Assembly (NCBI RefSeq): GCF_038002345.1
Contig: NZ_JBBOCJ010000001.1
Location: 2,604,001 to 2,668,000 of the forward strand
Source: Paenibacillus sp. FSL M7-0420
GTDB lineage: Bacteria > Bacillota > Bacilli > Paenibacillales > Paenibacillaceae
Direction: 5' to 3'
DNA length: 64,000 nt
Part shown: positions 1 through 8,439 of the stretch, in pieces
Position numbering within the stretch: position 1 is the stretch's first letter
Layout of the letters: each line of letters opens with the position of its first letter
Notes under the pieces: generated by a model
What the model was told of the DNA's origin: nothing
Database searches by the model: none
The model's input: only the letters and a program-made list of their open reading frames with translations
Translations under genes and position numbers: made by a program

Positions 1-33
1 AACACCTGAAGTTAGACGGGTTGCTGCCTGAAA

Positions 34-48
34 ATGTAAGCGCTAAAC
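34..48 (+). promoter_or_regulatory. cre-like box upstream of the first binding-protein gene
   Basis: ATGTAAGCGCTAAAC agrees with the Bacillus CcpA consensus WTGNAANCGNWNNCW except at the last two conserved positions. It lies about 40 bp before the start at 86, so catabolite repression of the operon is plausible. The rest of the promoter is outside the window or not recognisable in the first 70 bases. Confidence 0.4.
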
Positions 49-85
49 TTTCAAGGTAAGTCATTCATACTTGGGGGGACAGATC

Positions 86-1474
86 ATGCGGGCAAAAAAA
101 GTAATGTCAGTATTCATTAGTATGTTGTTATTAGCGGCAACGACGGCATGTGGAGGAGCGGGGAACGGCGGAAACGCCGGCGGGGGAGCGTCAGCCCAGC
201 CGGCAGCGGCTACGGAGACTCCGGCAGCTGAAGCCACTGCGGAAGCTACGCCCACTGCGGAGCCGAGCAATGCTACACCAGAAAAAGACTTCGATATGGG
301 CGGCCGAACGATCAAGATTGTGTCCTGGTGGGATATGACGATTCCTGAGGACAATCCTGACAATATCCAGCGCTCGAAGAATCTGAAGGAATTGATGGCC
401 AAGCATAATTTCAAGGTTGAATATGTAGCGCTGGACTTCGGTGAATACCAGAAGAAGGTAGTGGCTTCACTGGTCGCCGGTGAACCGCTTGGCGATATTG
501 TCAGAATGGGCAAGGGCTATATGATTCCGGTGCTGACCAAGCAGGATATGTTCTGGCCGGTTGACGAGTATACCAAGAATGAGAATGCCTTCAATCAGCG
601 GATGACTACAGAATTCTCACAATATGAGGGCCGGGGCTATGGCTTCTCGGAGAATGCGGGCAACCTGATCAGCGGGATATTCTATAACCGCACCCTGATG
701 AAGAAGCTGGGCATGAAGCCGCTCCAGGAATATGTGAACGAGGATAACTGGAACTGGGAGACCTTCACCCAAGTCGCCAAAGAAGCGAACAAAGATACAG
801 ATAACAACGGTAAATTTGATGTTTGGGGCTTGGCCTCCGGGGGGTTCCTGGAAATGGCGCTGGCCTCCAACGAGACCGATCTGACCGTTGACGACAAACA
901 GAATCTCGATGATCCGAAGCTGCTGGAGGTCTTCAAGTTCATCGCCAAGCTGGGTGCCGAGAAGGTAGCACGGCCGACAGAAGGCGGGGACTGGCAGGAA
1001 CCGGCGCAGTTCTTCCGTCAGGGGAACACGCTGATGTATGCAGGAGCCGATTATGAGGCGAACGGCTTCAAGACGGATATGAAGGATTATGATATCGGCT
1101 TTGTTCCTTTTCCAAAAGGGCCTAATGCTACCGAATACCACAGTGTGGAATCCAATGTCCAGTTCCTGACCATCCCGAAGAAGGCCGAGAATCCGGATCA
1201 GCTGCTGTATATCTGGGAGAAGATCAACGATATCGAGTCGATCTACGATTATCCGAAGCAGGCTTCCCTGGAGAGCACGTATGACAACGAGGACGATATC
1301 AACAACGCCAAGCTGGTCGAAGGCGGCATGCTGCTCACGAACCATAATACCTTCTCGACCATGCCTTACTACGAGATGATTGACGAACTCAAGAAGGGAA
1401 CCTCGGCCTCTACTGTCATTCAGAAGTACAAGGCTAAGGTTCAGGCATCTGTAGACGCAGTTTACAAAAAATAA
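86..1474 (+). CDS. Carbohydrate ABC transporter substrate-binding lipoprotein (family 1 type)
   Basis: Binds an oligosaccharide outside the membrane and delivers it to a permease pair. The N-terminus has Lys/Arg, a hydrophobic run and a Cys at about residue 22 (LAATTAC), giving a lipoprotein signal, followed by an Ala/Glu/Pro/Thr-rich tether to about residue 75. The mature part has the layout of family-1 extracellular solute-binding proteins (ML..HNFKVEYVALDF; late segments GFVPFPKGP and FLTIPKKAENPDQ). An in-frame TTG at 71 exists, but ATG 86 sits 5 bases after a GGGGGG ribosome-binding site. It is the first visible gene of a long plus-strand operon and is followed by a stable hairpin. The substrate is inferred only from neighbouring xylanase genes. 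Confidence 0.85.
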   Translation: MRAKKVMSVFISMLLLAATTACGGAGNGGNAGGGASAQPAAATETPAAEATAEATPTAEPSNATPEKDFDMGGRTIKIVSWWDMTIPEDNPDNIQRSKNLKELMAKHNFKVEYVALDFGEYQKKVVASLVAGEPLGDIVRMGKGYMIPVLTKQDMFWPVDEYTKNENAFNQRMTTEFSQYEGRGYGFSENAGNLISGIFYNRTLMKKLGMKPLQEYVNEDNWNWETFTQVAKEANKDTDNNGKFDVWGLASGGFLEMALASNETDLTVDDKQNLDDPKLLEVFKFIAKLGAEKVARPTEGGDWQEPAQFFRQGNTLMYAGADYEANGFKTDMKDYDIGFVPFPKGPNATEYHSVESNVQFLTIPKKAENPDQLLYIWEKINDIESIYDYPKQASLESTYDNEDDINNAKLVEGGMLLTNHNTFSTMPYYEMIDELKKGTSASTVIQKYKAKVQASVDAVYKK

Positions 1475-1487
1475 ACGGATACCGCAT

Positions 1488-1518
1488 GGAACAACAGTCC
1501 CCCGCGGACTGTTGTTCC
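1488..1518 (+). terminator. Intercistronic hairpin after the binding-protein gene (attenuator or mRNA stabiliser)
   Basis: A perfect 13-bp inverted repeat (GGAACAACAGTCC and its complement) closes a 5-base loop. No T-run follows (CATTCTTGC), so it is more likely a partial terminator or 3'-end protector that raises the level of the binding-protein message than a full stop. The next gene starts 49 bases later. Confidence 0.6.
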
Positions 1519-1566
1519 CATTCTTGCTGAAATTTTATGATCCATCGCTTAAGGGGAGGAGTACGA

Positions 1567-4461
1567 TTGAATATTCGAATCAGGAACATAGCGATTATAT
1601 TGGTTGTTGTCCTGCTGGCCGGGACGATCTGGATATTTAATTCCCCGGGGCAGCCTGTGCATTCCGACTCTCCCGCAGTAGGCAAGTTCACGGCAGCCGC
1701 GCAGGACGCCGCAGAGGGCAGCTATGAAGCCTATCTGAAGCAGCATGCGAACGCCGCACGCCCTGACCGGGAGATCCGCATCGAAGGGGAGAGCTATTCC
1801 CCAGGCAGCGGAGATGTCTTCGAGGTGAAGCAGCAATTCGAGGGGCTTGACGGAGCAGCAGTCATTACCCCGGAATCGGGAACCATCTCCTGGGAGGTGC
1901 CGGTTCCGGAATCCGGGCTGTATAACCTCCGGGTTCATTATTATCCGGTGGAAGGCAAGAGCTCGTCGATTGAGCGTTCCTTATCCATCAACCGGGAGGT
2001 GCCGTTCAAGGGAGCGGATACCCTGCTCTTCGACCGGGTCTGGGGGAACCGTGAGGAGGTCATTAAGCAGGATGACCGCGGCAACGATCTGCGCCCCAGA
2101 CAGGTGGAGCAGCCGGTGTGGCAGTCCACAGTCATTGCAGACAGTGAAGGCTTCTATGAGGAGCCGTATGCCTTCTATCTGGAGCAGGGGAATCAGACTC
2201 TGTCGCTGACCGCGCTCCGTGAGCCGATGGCCATTGATTATATTGAGCTGTTCCAGGACCGGACAGTGCGCTCTTATGCAGAGGCTAAGCAACAGTATGA
2301 GACTAAGGGTCTTCAGCCGGTAAAGGAGCCTTATATCGAGGTCCAGGCCGAAGCGGCATCTGCCAAATCCTCGCCCACCTTATATCCGTTATCCGACCGC
2401 TCCAGCCCGGCAGTGGTTCCTTATGCCGTCTCGAATTTAAGGATCAACACCATCGGCGGGGTGAACTGGAAGCTTCCGGGGCAATGGATCGAATGGGAGA
2501 TTGATGTCCCTGAAGAAGGTCTGTACCGGATAGCGCTCAAGGAGAAGCAGAATCAGCTCCGGGGCGTCTATGCCAACCGCAGCCTGACCATTGACGGTGA
2601 ATATCCGTTCACCGAGATGAAGCAGATCCGCTTCAATTACTCTCCCGGCTGGCAGATGAATGTACTCGGCGGGGAAGAGCCTTATCTGTTCCATCTTACA
2701 CAAGGGACGCACAAGCTGAGACTGACCGTGACCCTTGGCGATATCGCGCCGCTGGTCCGTACGGTCCAGTCCAGCGTCCTGACCTTGAATGAAATGTACC
2801 GCAATATTCTGGCGATTACCTCCAATAACCCGGATAAGTTCCGCGATTATCAGCTGGAGAAGCGGATACCGGAGATGACTAAGGTATTCCGGGAGCAGGC
2901 GGAGATTATCCGCAGTGTCGGCGAATATCTGGAGCAGGCAACCGGGGAACGCAGCGACAAGGTATCCGTGCTGTACTCGATGGTCACCCAGCTGGAGGAT
3001 ATGGCTAAGCATCCGGACACGGTAGCCAAACGGCTGGTCTCCTTCAAGACGAATGTCGGCGGTCTGGGGACCTGGATACTTAGCGTGCGGGAACAGCCGC
3101 TGACGCTGGATTCACTGGTGGTCTCGGCGCCGGATAAGCCGCTTCCGTCTGCGCAGGCGACCTTCTTCCAGAAGCTGAAGCATGAGCTGAGGGCTTATGG
3201 CGCCTCGTATACCGAAGACTATGACAGTATCGGCAATGTGGCGAAGAACCAGAAGGCGATTACGGTCTGGATTTCAACAGGCCGGGATCAGGCTCAAGTG
3301 ATGAAGAGCATGATTGACGATACCTTTACGCCGGATTCGGGCATCTCCGTGGCACTGCGGCTGGTGCCTCCGAACATTCTGCTGCCGGCAACCCTGGCGG
3401 GCGAAGGGCCGGATGTAGCCATGCAGATCGGCGAGGATCTTCCAGTGAACTATGCGATGCGCAAAGCATCGGCCGATCTGTCGCAGTTCGCCGATTTCAA
3501 AGAAGTAGCTGACCGGTTCCGGGACAGTGCGCTCACGCCTTATAAGTACAACGGAAGCGTCTACGGGCTGCCTGAGCAGCAGATCTTCCCGATGCTCTTT
3601 TACCGGAAGGATATTCTGCAGGAGCTTGGCCTGGAGCCGCCTACCACGTGGGAAGAAGTCTACAATGTGGTCTCTGTTCTGCAGAGACACAATCTGGAGT
3701 TCTATCTGCCCCTGGAGGATACACTGAACAACGCGACGCTGGTGCCGAATGCGGCCTTCACCATGCTGCTCTACCAGAACGGCGGGCAGCTCTACACGGA
3801 TGACCAGAAGCGAAGCGCCCTGAACTCGGAGACCTCCATGAGTGAATTTAACAAGTGGACCCAGTTCTATACCAATTACAAGTTCCCGGTGAAGGTGGAC
3901 TTTCCGAACCGCTTCCGTACAGGCGAGATCCCGATCGGGATTGCAGATTATACCATCTATAACAGCCTGACGGTGATGGCGCCGGAAATCCGCAATTTGT
4001 GGGAATTCACGGTGGTGCCGGGAACGAAGCAGGCGGACGGCACGGTGAACCATAGCGTGGCCAGCCATACAACCGGCGTCATGCTGCTGGAGAATGCCAA
4101 GGACAAGGATTCGTCCTGGGAATTCATGAAGTGGTGGACAGACAAGGACACCCAGGTCCAGTACGGCCGGGAAATGGAAGGGCTGATGGGAGCGGCGGCA
4201 CGTTATCCGACCGCCAACATCGAAGCGCTGGAGGAGCTGCCTTGGCCGGTGAAGGACTACAAGGAGCTGGAGAGCCAGTGGCAATGGGTGAAGGGGAACC
4301 CTCAGGTTCCGGGCGGCTACTTCACAGGCCGGCATCTGGACAATGCGTTCCGCAAGGTGGTCAACGGGAATGTGAATCCGCGTGAAGCCCTGTCGGATTA
4401 TCTGATCTACATTAACGATGAAATTCAGATCAAACGGAAGGAATTCAAACTTCCGTATTAG
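1567..4461 (+). CDS. Extracellular solute-binding protein fused to two N-terminal carbohydrate-binding-like domains
   Basis: A 964-residue protein, about twice the usual length of an ABC solute-binding protein. Residues about 8-26 are one hydrophobic segment without a lipobox Cys, so it may be a signal anchor. Two beta-sandwich segments resembling CBM6/CBM35 follow (about 70-230 and 255-400; both contain G-L-Y-R/N-hydrophobic strands and end in a 'hydrophobic-LTQG/LEQG-x-x-x-L' turn). A helical section (about 400-550) leads to a C-terminal family-1 binding domain (about 560-940: AKNQKAITVWISTG, GEGPDVAMQIG, YGLPEQQIFPMLFYRKD, MKWWTDKDTQ). TTG 1567 is preferred over ATG 1537 because AAGGGGAGGA ends 6 bases before it. 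It precedes the permease pair and probably presents ligand to it or works with the first binding protein. The fusion is uncommon; functional roles are inferred. Confidence 0.8.
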   Translation: MNIRIRNIAIILVVVLLAGTIWIFNSPGQPVHSDSPAVGKFTAAAQDAAEGSYEAYLKQHANAARPDREIRIEGESYSPGSGDVFEVKQQFEGLDGAAVITPESGTISWEVPVPESGLYNLRVHYYPVEGKSSSIERSLSINREVPFKGADTLLFDRVWGNREEVIKQDDRGNDLRPRQVEQPVWQSTVIADSEGFYEEPYAFYLEQGNQTLSLTALREPMAIDYIELFQDRTVRSYAEAKQQYETKGLQPVKEPYIEVQAEAASAKSSPTLYPLSDRSSPAVVPYAVSNLRINTIGGVNWKLPGQWIEWEIDVPEEGLYRIALKEKQNQLRGVYANRSLTIDGEYPFTEMKQIRFNYSPGWQMNVLGGEEPYLFHLTQGTHKLRLTVTLGDIAPLVRTVQSSVLTLNEMYRNILAITSNNPDKFRDYQLEKRIPEMTKVFREQAEIIRSVGEYLEQATGERSDKVSVLYSMVTQLEDMAKHPDTVAKRLVSFKTNVGGLGTWILSVREQPLTLDSLVVSAPDKPLPSAQATFFQKLKHELRAYGASYTEDYDSIGNVAKNQKAITVWISTGRDQAQVMKSMIDDTFTPDSGISVALRLVPPNILLPATLAGEGPDVAMQIGEDLPVNYAMRKASADLSQFADFKEVADRFRDSALTPYKYNGSVYGLPEQQIFPMLFYRKDILQELGLEPPTTWEEVYNVVSVLQRHNLEFYLPLEDTLNNATLVPNAAFTMLLYQNGGQLYTDDQKRSALNSETSMSEFNKWTQFYTNYKFPVKVDFPNRFRTGEIPIGIADYTIYNSLTVMAPEIRNLWEFTVVPGTKQADGTVNHSVASHTTGVMLLENAKDKDSSWEFMKWWTDKDTQVQYGREMEGLMGAAARYPTANIEALEELPWPVKDYKELESQWQWVKGNPQVPGGYFTGRHLDNAFRKVVNGNVNPREALSDYLIYINDEIQIKRKEFKLPY

Positions 4462-4479
4462 GTTGGAGGCTGCAAGCTG

Positions 4480-5445
4480 ATGGTACAAATACACAATACC
4501 ACTGAACCAGCCTTGCAAGGGCTGGCTGGCGGTCCGCTCAAGGAATCCCGCCTGGCGCAATTATGGAAAGATATCAAGAAGAGCAAGCATTATTATTTCA
4601 TGATGAGTCCCTATATGATCATCTTCTTCCTGTTCACGGTGATCCCGGTGGTCGTCTCCTTCGGGCTGAGCTTCTTCTATTTCAATATGCTGGAGACGCC
4701 GAGATTCATAGGCTGGGAGAACTATTCCAGGCTGCTGCTGGGCGATGATGTGTTCATGATCGCACTGAAGAACACCTTTTTGTTCGCTGTCATCACAGGC
4801 CCGTTAAGCTATATCGCATGCTTCCTGTTCGCCTGGCTGATCAATGAGCTGTCACCCTTTGTCCGGGCGCTGATGACACTGGTCTTCTATGCGCCCTCGA
4901 TCTCGGGCAATGTGTTCTTCATCTGGCTGATTGTCTTCTCGGGGGACAGCTATGGTTACCTCAACGGCTTCCTGATGAAGATCGGGGTGCTGCTGGAGCC
5001 GATTCAATGGCTGCAGAATGAGAAGTATATTCTCGCCATTGTCATTATCGTCCAGCTCTGGCTGAGTCTCGGCACAAGCTTCCTGGCGTTCATCGCCGGA
5101 CTTCAGACCGTGGACCAGACGCTGTTCGAGGCGGGGGCGATGGACGGGATCAGGAACCGCTGGCAGGAGCTGTGGTTCATTACCCTGCCGTCCATGCGTC
5201 CGCAGCTGATGTTCGGTGCAGTCATGCAGATTACCGCCTCCTTCGCGGTGGCCGAGGTCTCTATTGCGCTTGCGGGCTTCCCGAGCGTTAACTATGCGGG
5301 ACATACGGTGGTAACCCATCTGATGGATTACGGGACACTGCGCTTTGAGATGGGCTATGCCTCTGCGATTGCCACCATTCTCTTCGCGATTATGCTCGGA
5401 ACCAATATGATGACCCAGAAGCTGCTTCGAAAGGTGGGTGAATGA
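4480..5445 (+). CDS. Sugar ABC transporter permease (MalF/LplB-like)
   Basis: An inner-membrane permease of 321 residues with about six transmembrane segments; the first is at about residues 43-65 (MIIFFLFTVIPVVVSFG). The cytoplasmic EAA loop that contacts the ATPase is visible as EAGAMDGIRNRWQ...ITLPS. The start follows GGAGG by about 11 bases. Its stop overlaps the start of the next permease by four bases (ATGA), showing translational coupling. It pairs with the following gene; no ATPase gene is nearby, as is usual for importers served by a shared MsmX-type ATPase. Confidence 0.9.
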   Translation: MVQIHNTTEPALQGLAGGPLKESRLAQLWKDIKKSKHYYFMMSPYMIIFFLFTVIPVVVSFGLSFFYFNMLETPRFIGWENYSRLLLGDDVFMIALKNTFLFAVITGPLSYIACFLFAWLINELSPFVRALMTLVFYAPSISGNVFFIWLIVFSGDSYGYLNGFLMKIGVLLEPIQWLQNEKYILAIVIIVQLWLSLGTSFLAFIAGLQTVDQTLFEAGAMDGIRNRWQELWFITLPSMRPQLMFGAVMQITASFAVAEVSIALAGFPSVNYAGHTVVTHLMDYGTLRFEMGYASAIATILFAIMLGTNMMTQKLLRKVGE

Positions 5446-6323
5446 CCCTGTATTCAAGAGTGATAGGGGCCCTTCGCCCTCAAAAAAGACTGAACCGTTC
5501 CTTTGCTGTCAGCTTTATGCTCTTCGGCCTGCTGCTGGGCTTCGGCGCGTTCATGGTTCTTCCGCTGATCTACACGGTGAACAATGCCTTCAAGCCGCTG
5601 GATGAGCTGTTCATCTTCCCGCCGAGATTCCTGGTGCGGAACCCGACGCTGGAGAACTTCACCGATCTGATGGTGATCATGGGCAATTCCTGGGTGCCGT
5701 TCACCAGATACATTGCGAATACACTGCTGATTACACTGGTAGGAACCGCAGGACATATCCTGCTGGCGTCAGCAGCGGCGTATCCGCTGGCCAAGTTCAA
5801 ATTTCCGGGCTCCAGCATTCTGTTCAAAATTGTAGTGCTGTCCCTGATGTTCTCGCCGCATGTTACGGCGATCCCCAACTATCTGGTCATGTCGCAGCTG
5901 GGGTGGATCAATACCCAGGCGGCGATTATCGTGCCGTCACTGGCCTTTTCACTAGGTTTGTTCCTGATGAAGCAGTTCATGGAGCAGATCCCGGATGCGC
6001 TGATTGAGGCGGCCAAAATCGACGGTGCGAACGAGTACCGCGTGTTCTGGCAAATCGTAATGCCGAATGTGAAGCCGGCCTGGCTGACGCTGATGATCCT
6101 GCAATTTCCGGCGCTGTGGGGCACAGATGGAGGGAGCTTCATCTACAGTGAGAACCTGAAGACGCTTCACTACGCGCTCAGCCAGGTCATCCAGGGCGGG
6201 ATTGCGCGTGCCGGGGTCGGAGCGGCCGTCGCGCTGCTGCTGATGACTGTGCCGATTCTGTTGTTCATTATTTCACAGAGCAGTGTCATCCAGACGATGG
6301 CCACATCCGGTATGAAAGAGTAG
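5442..6323 (+). CDS. Carbohydrate ABC transporter permease (MalG-like)
   Basis: Second permease of the first pair, 293 residues with six predicted membrane segments. The EAA loop reads EAAKIDGANEYRVFWQIVMP. It ends in the Gly-Met-Lys-Glu tail typical of MalG/YtcP-like subunits. It overlaps the upstream permease by an ATGA and is followed after 18 bases by the NHL-repeat gene, so it lies inside the same operon. Substrate unknown; xylan-derived oligosaccharides are an inference from the GH10 gene downstream. Confidence 0.9.
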   Translation: MTLYSRVIGALRPQKRLNRSFAVSFMLFGLLLGFGAFMVLPLIYTVNNAFKPLDELFIFPPRFLVRNPTLENFTDLMVIMGNSWVPFTRYIANTLLITLVGTAGHILLASAAAYPLAKFKFPGSSILFKIVVLSLMFSPHVTAIPNYLVMSQLGWINTQAAIIVPSLAFSLGLFLMKQFMEQIPDALIEAAKIDGANEYRVFWQIVMPNVKPAWLTLMILQFPALWGTDGGSFIYSENLKTLHYALSQVIQGGIARAGVGAAVALLLMTVPILLFIISQSSVIQTMATSGMKE

Positions 6324-6341
6324 AGAGGAGGAACGGTGACA

Positions 6342-7802
6342 ATGGTCGCAAGGATAAAGAAACTGAGAACCGGTCTGCTGGCCTTGTGCTGCCTGGTCAG
6401 TCTGGGGCTTGGCGGAGAGCTGGTCCTGGCAGAGAGCGCAGCCCCTTCCTACAATTATTCATACTGGGGGAATGCGGTGGCGGCTCCGTCCGCCTACGAG
6501 GCTACTACGCTCATCACGGGTGCCAGCTCCGGTGCGGGTCCCTTCAACAATCCGCAGGATATTCAGGTTACGGCGGATCAGCAGATCTATGTTCTGGATA
6601 GCGGCAATAACCGGTTTGTGATTCTGGATAAGGATTACAAATCCGTCAAGACGGTAGACGCATTCCAGTTCAAGGGGAAGGCGGAGAAGTTCAACAATCC
6701 GCAGGGCATCTATGTAACGCAGCAGAAGGAAGTGTATATCGCGGATACGGGTAATAAGCGTATCGTCCATCTCGACAGCAGCTTCCAGGCGGTGGGGATC
6801 ATTGAAGCCCCGAAGTCCGAGCTACTGCAGGCGAACTTTGAATTTCAGCCAGTCCGTGTTGCTGTAGATAAGGCGGACCGCATCTATGTGATGTCTGCCG
6901 GCGTCTTCGACGGATTCATGGAATTCGGGGCGGATGGTGTGTTCAAATCGTTCATTGGTGCGAACCGGGTGCATGTCGATGCGGTGGAGTATTTCTGGAA
7001 ATCGATCTCGACCAAGGCGCAGCGCGAGCAGATGGTGATGTATACGCCAACCGAGTTCACGAATCTGGACATTAATGATGAAGGCTTTCTGTACGCTACC
7101 AACGGTGACGATTACGGGGACCCGATCAAGAAGCTGAACGCGCAGGGGGCAGATATTCTGCGGAGAGAGGGCTATTACAAGCCCAGCGGTGATCTGCTCT
7201 ACTCCACGCGCTCAGGGGGTGCCCCGCGGCTCGTGGATATCGATGTGAGCGACAGTGAAATATACGCGGTGCTGGATGCCAGCCGGGGCCGGGTGTTCAC
7301 GTACAACGGGGACGGCTATCTGCTGTACATTTTCGGCGGAATCGGTAACCGTCTGGGCGAATTCAACACTCCGGTTGCCATTGAGCACAGCGGTGACGAT
7401 ATTCTGGTGCTGGATCAGGCGCTGGGTGAAATCACGGTATTTCAGACCACAGAGTATGGAAGAACGCTGAACAGTGCCGTGCGCAGCTACTATAACGGTG
7501 ATGAGGAGATGGCCTCTCAGCAGTTCAGCAAGGTCGTCAACCTGAATGCGAATATGGAGTATGCCTATGCGGGCATAGGCAAGGCTTATCTGCGGCAGGG
7601 CGAGTACAAGGAGTCGGCGGAGTATTTCGAGCGCAGCATGGACCGGACCAACTATTCCAAAGCGTTCCTGCTCTACCGTAAGGAAGTGCTTCGCGGACAT
7701 TTCTCCACCATTATGACGGCTCTGATCGCGCTGGTGGCCCTATGGCTGGGCCTGAGAATGTACCGGAAAATGAAGGCCAGAAAGAAGGTGGAGCTCCATT
7801 GA
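6342..7802 (+). CDS. Secreted NHL-repeat beta-propeller protein with TPR segment and C-terminal membrane anchor
   Basis: Function not established. Residues 1-30 form a signal peptide. About residues 60-365 contain repeated NHL motifs (FNNPQDIQVTADQQIYVLDSGNNRFVIL; FNNPQGIYVT...VYIADTGNKRIV; LGEFNTPVAIEH), the signature of a beta-propeller. About 385-450 resemble TPR helices (AYAGIGKAYLRQGEYKESAEYFERSM). One hydrophobic segment near the end (about 460-480) followed by basic residues would anchor it with the propeller outside. A GTG at 6336 is an alternative start; ATG 6342 is better spaced from GGAGG at 6327-6331. It sits between two permease pairs, so a scaffold or surface-sensor role for the importer is plausible but untested. 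Confidence 0.75.
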   Translation: MVARIKKLRTGLLALCCLVSLGLGGELVLAESAAPSYNYSYWGNAVAAPSAYEATTLITGASSGAGPFNNPQDIQVTADQQIYVLDSGNNRFVILDKDYKSVKTVDAFQFKGKAEKFNNPQGIYVTQQKEVYIADTGNKRIVHLDSSFQAVGIIEAPKSELLQANFEFQPVRVAVDKADRIYVMSAGVFDGFMEFGADGVFKSFIGANRVHVDAVEYFWKSISTKAQREQMVMYTPTEFTNLDINDEGFLYATNGDDYGDPIKKLNAQGADILRREGYYKPSGDLLYSTRSGGAPRLVDIDVSDSEIYAVLDASRGRVFTYNGDGYLLYIFGGIGNRLGEFNTPVAIEHSGDDILVLDQALGEITVFQTTEYGRTLNSAVRSYYNGDEEMASQQFSKVVNLNANMEYAYAGIGKAYLRQGEYKESAEYFERSMDRTNYSKAFLLYRKEVLRGHFSTIMTALIALVALWLGLRMYRKMKARKKVELH

Positions 7803-8425
7803 ACAGAGAAGCGCTGCAACATCCGCTGTATGTGATGGTTCATCCGTTCAACGGATACTGGGACCTCAAATATGAACGCAGTCAAAAAACCAGTCTGATC
7901 ATCTCCTTCGGTATTCTGTTTATGCTGATTCTGACGAATGTTCTGGGCAATCAATACAGCGGGTTCCTGGTCAATATGAATAATCCCCGGTATCTGAACA
8001 GCCTGCTGGAAGCGGTCTATGTGCTGGTTCCTGTTCTGTTCTGGTGTGTGGCGAACTGGTCGCTGACCACGCTGATGGACGGGGAGGGGAAGTTCACGGA
8101 GATTTTTATTACCACCTGCTTCGCCCTGGTTCCAATTGTCCTGATTAATTTCCCCTGGATCTGGATCAGTAATTTCATCTCGGCCCAGGAGAGCTCTTTT
8201 TATTACTTTTTCAAAAACTTTGCCATTCTCTGGTCGGGATTGCTGCTGTATGTGGGCATTATGACCGTTCATCAGTTCTCCCCGTCCAAAACGATCGGGA
8301 CGATTCTGCTGACGCTGCTCGCTATGGCCTTCATGGCTTTCCTGACCCTGCTGTTCTTCAGTCTGGTTCAGCAGATGATTGCATTCGTCTCGACCATATA
8401 CCAAGAAATTGTCTTGAGGAGATAG
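7799..8425 (+). CDS. Yip1-family multi-pass membrane protein
   Basis: About 208 residues with five hydrophobic segments (IISFGILFMLILTNVLG; AVYVLVPVLFWCVANWS; FITTCFALVPIVLI; FAILWSGLLLYVGIM; ILLTLLAMAFMAFLTLLFFS), arranged as in the bacterial Yip1 domain. The usual early Pro-His-Pro-Phe-Asn-Gly-like motif and the VNW(S/L) after helix 2 are present. TTG 7799 overlaps the stop of the NHL gene (TTGA), with an AAGGTGGAG site before it, so translation is coupled. The role is unknown. Its fixed position between the NHL-repeat protein and the DUF5696-like lipoprotein suggests these three gene products form one membrane assembly. Confidence 0.75.
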   Translation: MNREALQHPLYVMVHPFNGYWDLKYERSQKTSLIISFGILFMLILTNVLGNQYSGFLVNMNNPRYLNSLLEAVYVLVPVLFWCVANWSLTTLMDGEGKFTEIFITTCFALVPIVLINFPWIWISNFISAQESSFYYFFKNFAILWSGLLLYVGIMTVHQFSPSKTIGTILLTLLAMAFMAFLTLLFFSLVQQMIAFVSTIYQEIVLRR

Positions 8426-8439
8426 GAGGAGGACCGGGA

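Noticed and set aside
3274..4560. 428-codon minus-strand frame opposite the binding-protein fusion
   Set aside because: No ribosome-binding site or domain; opposite a clearly conserved binding domain.
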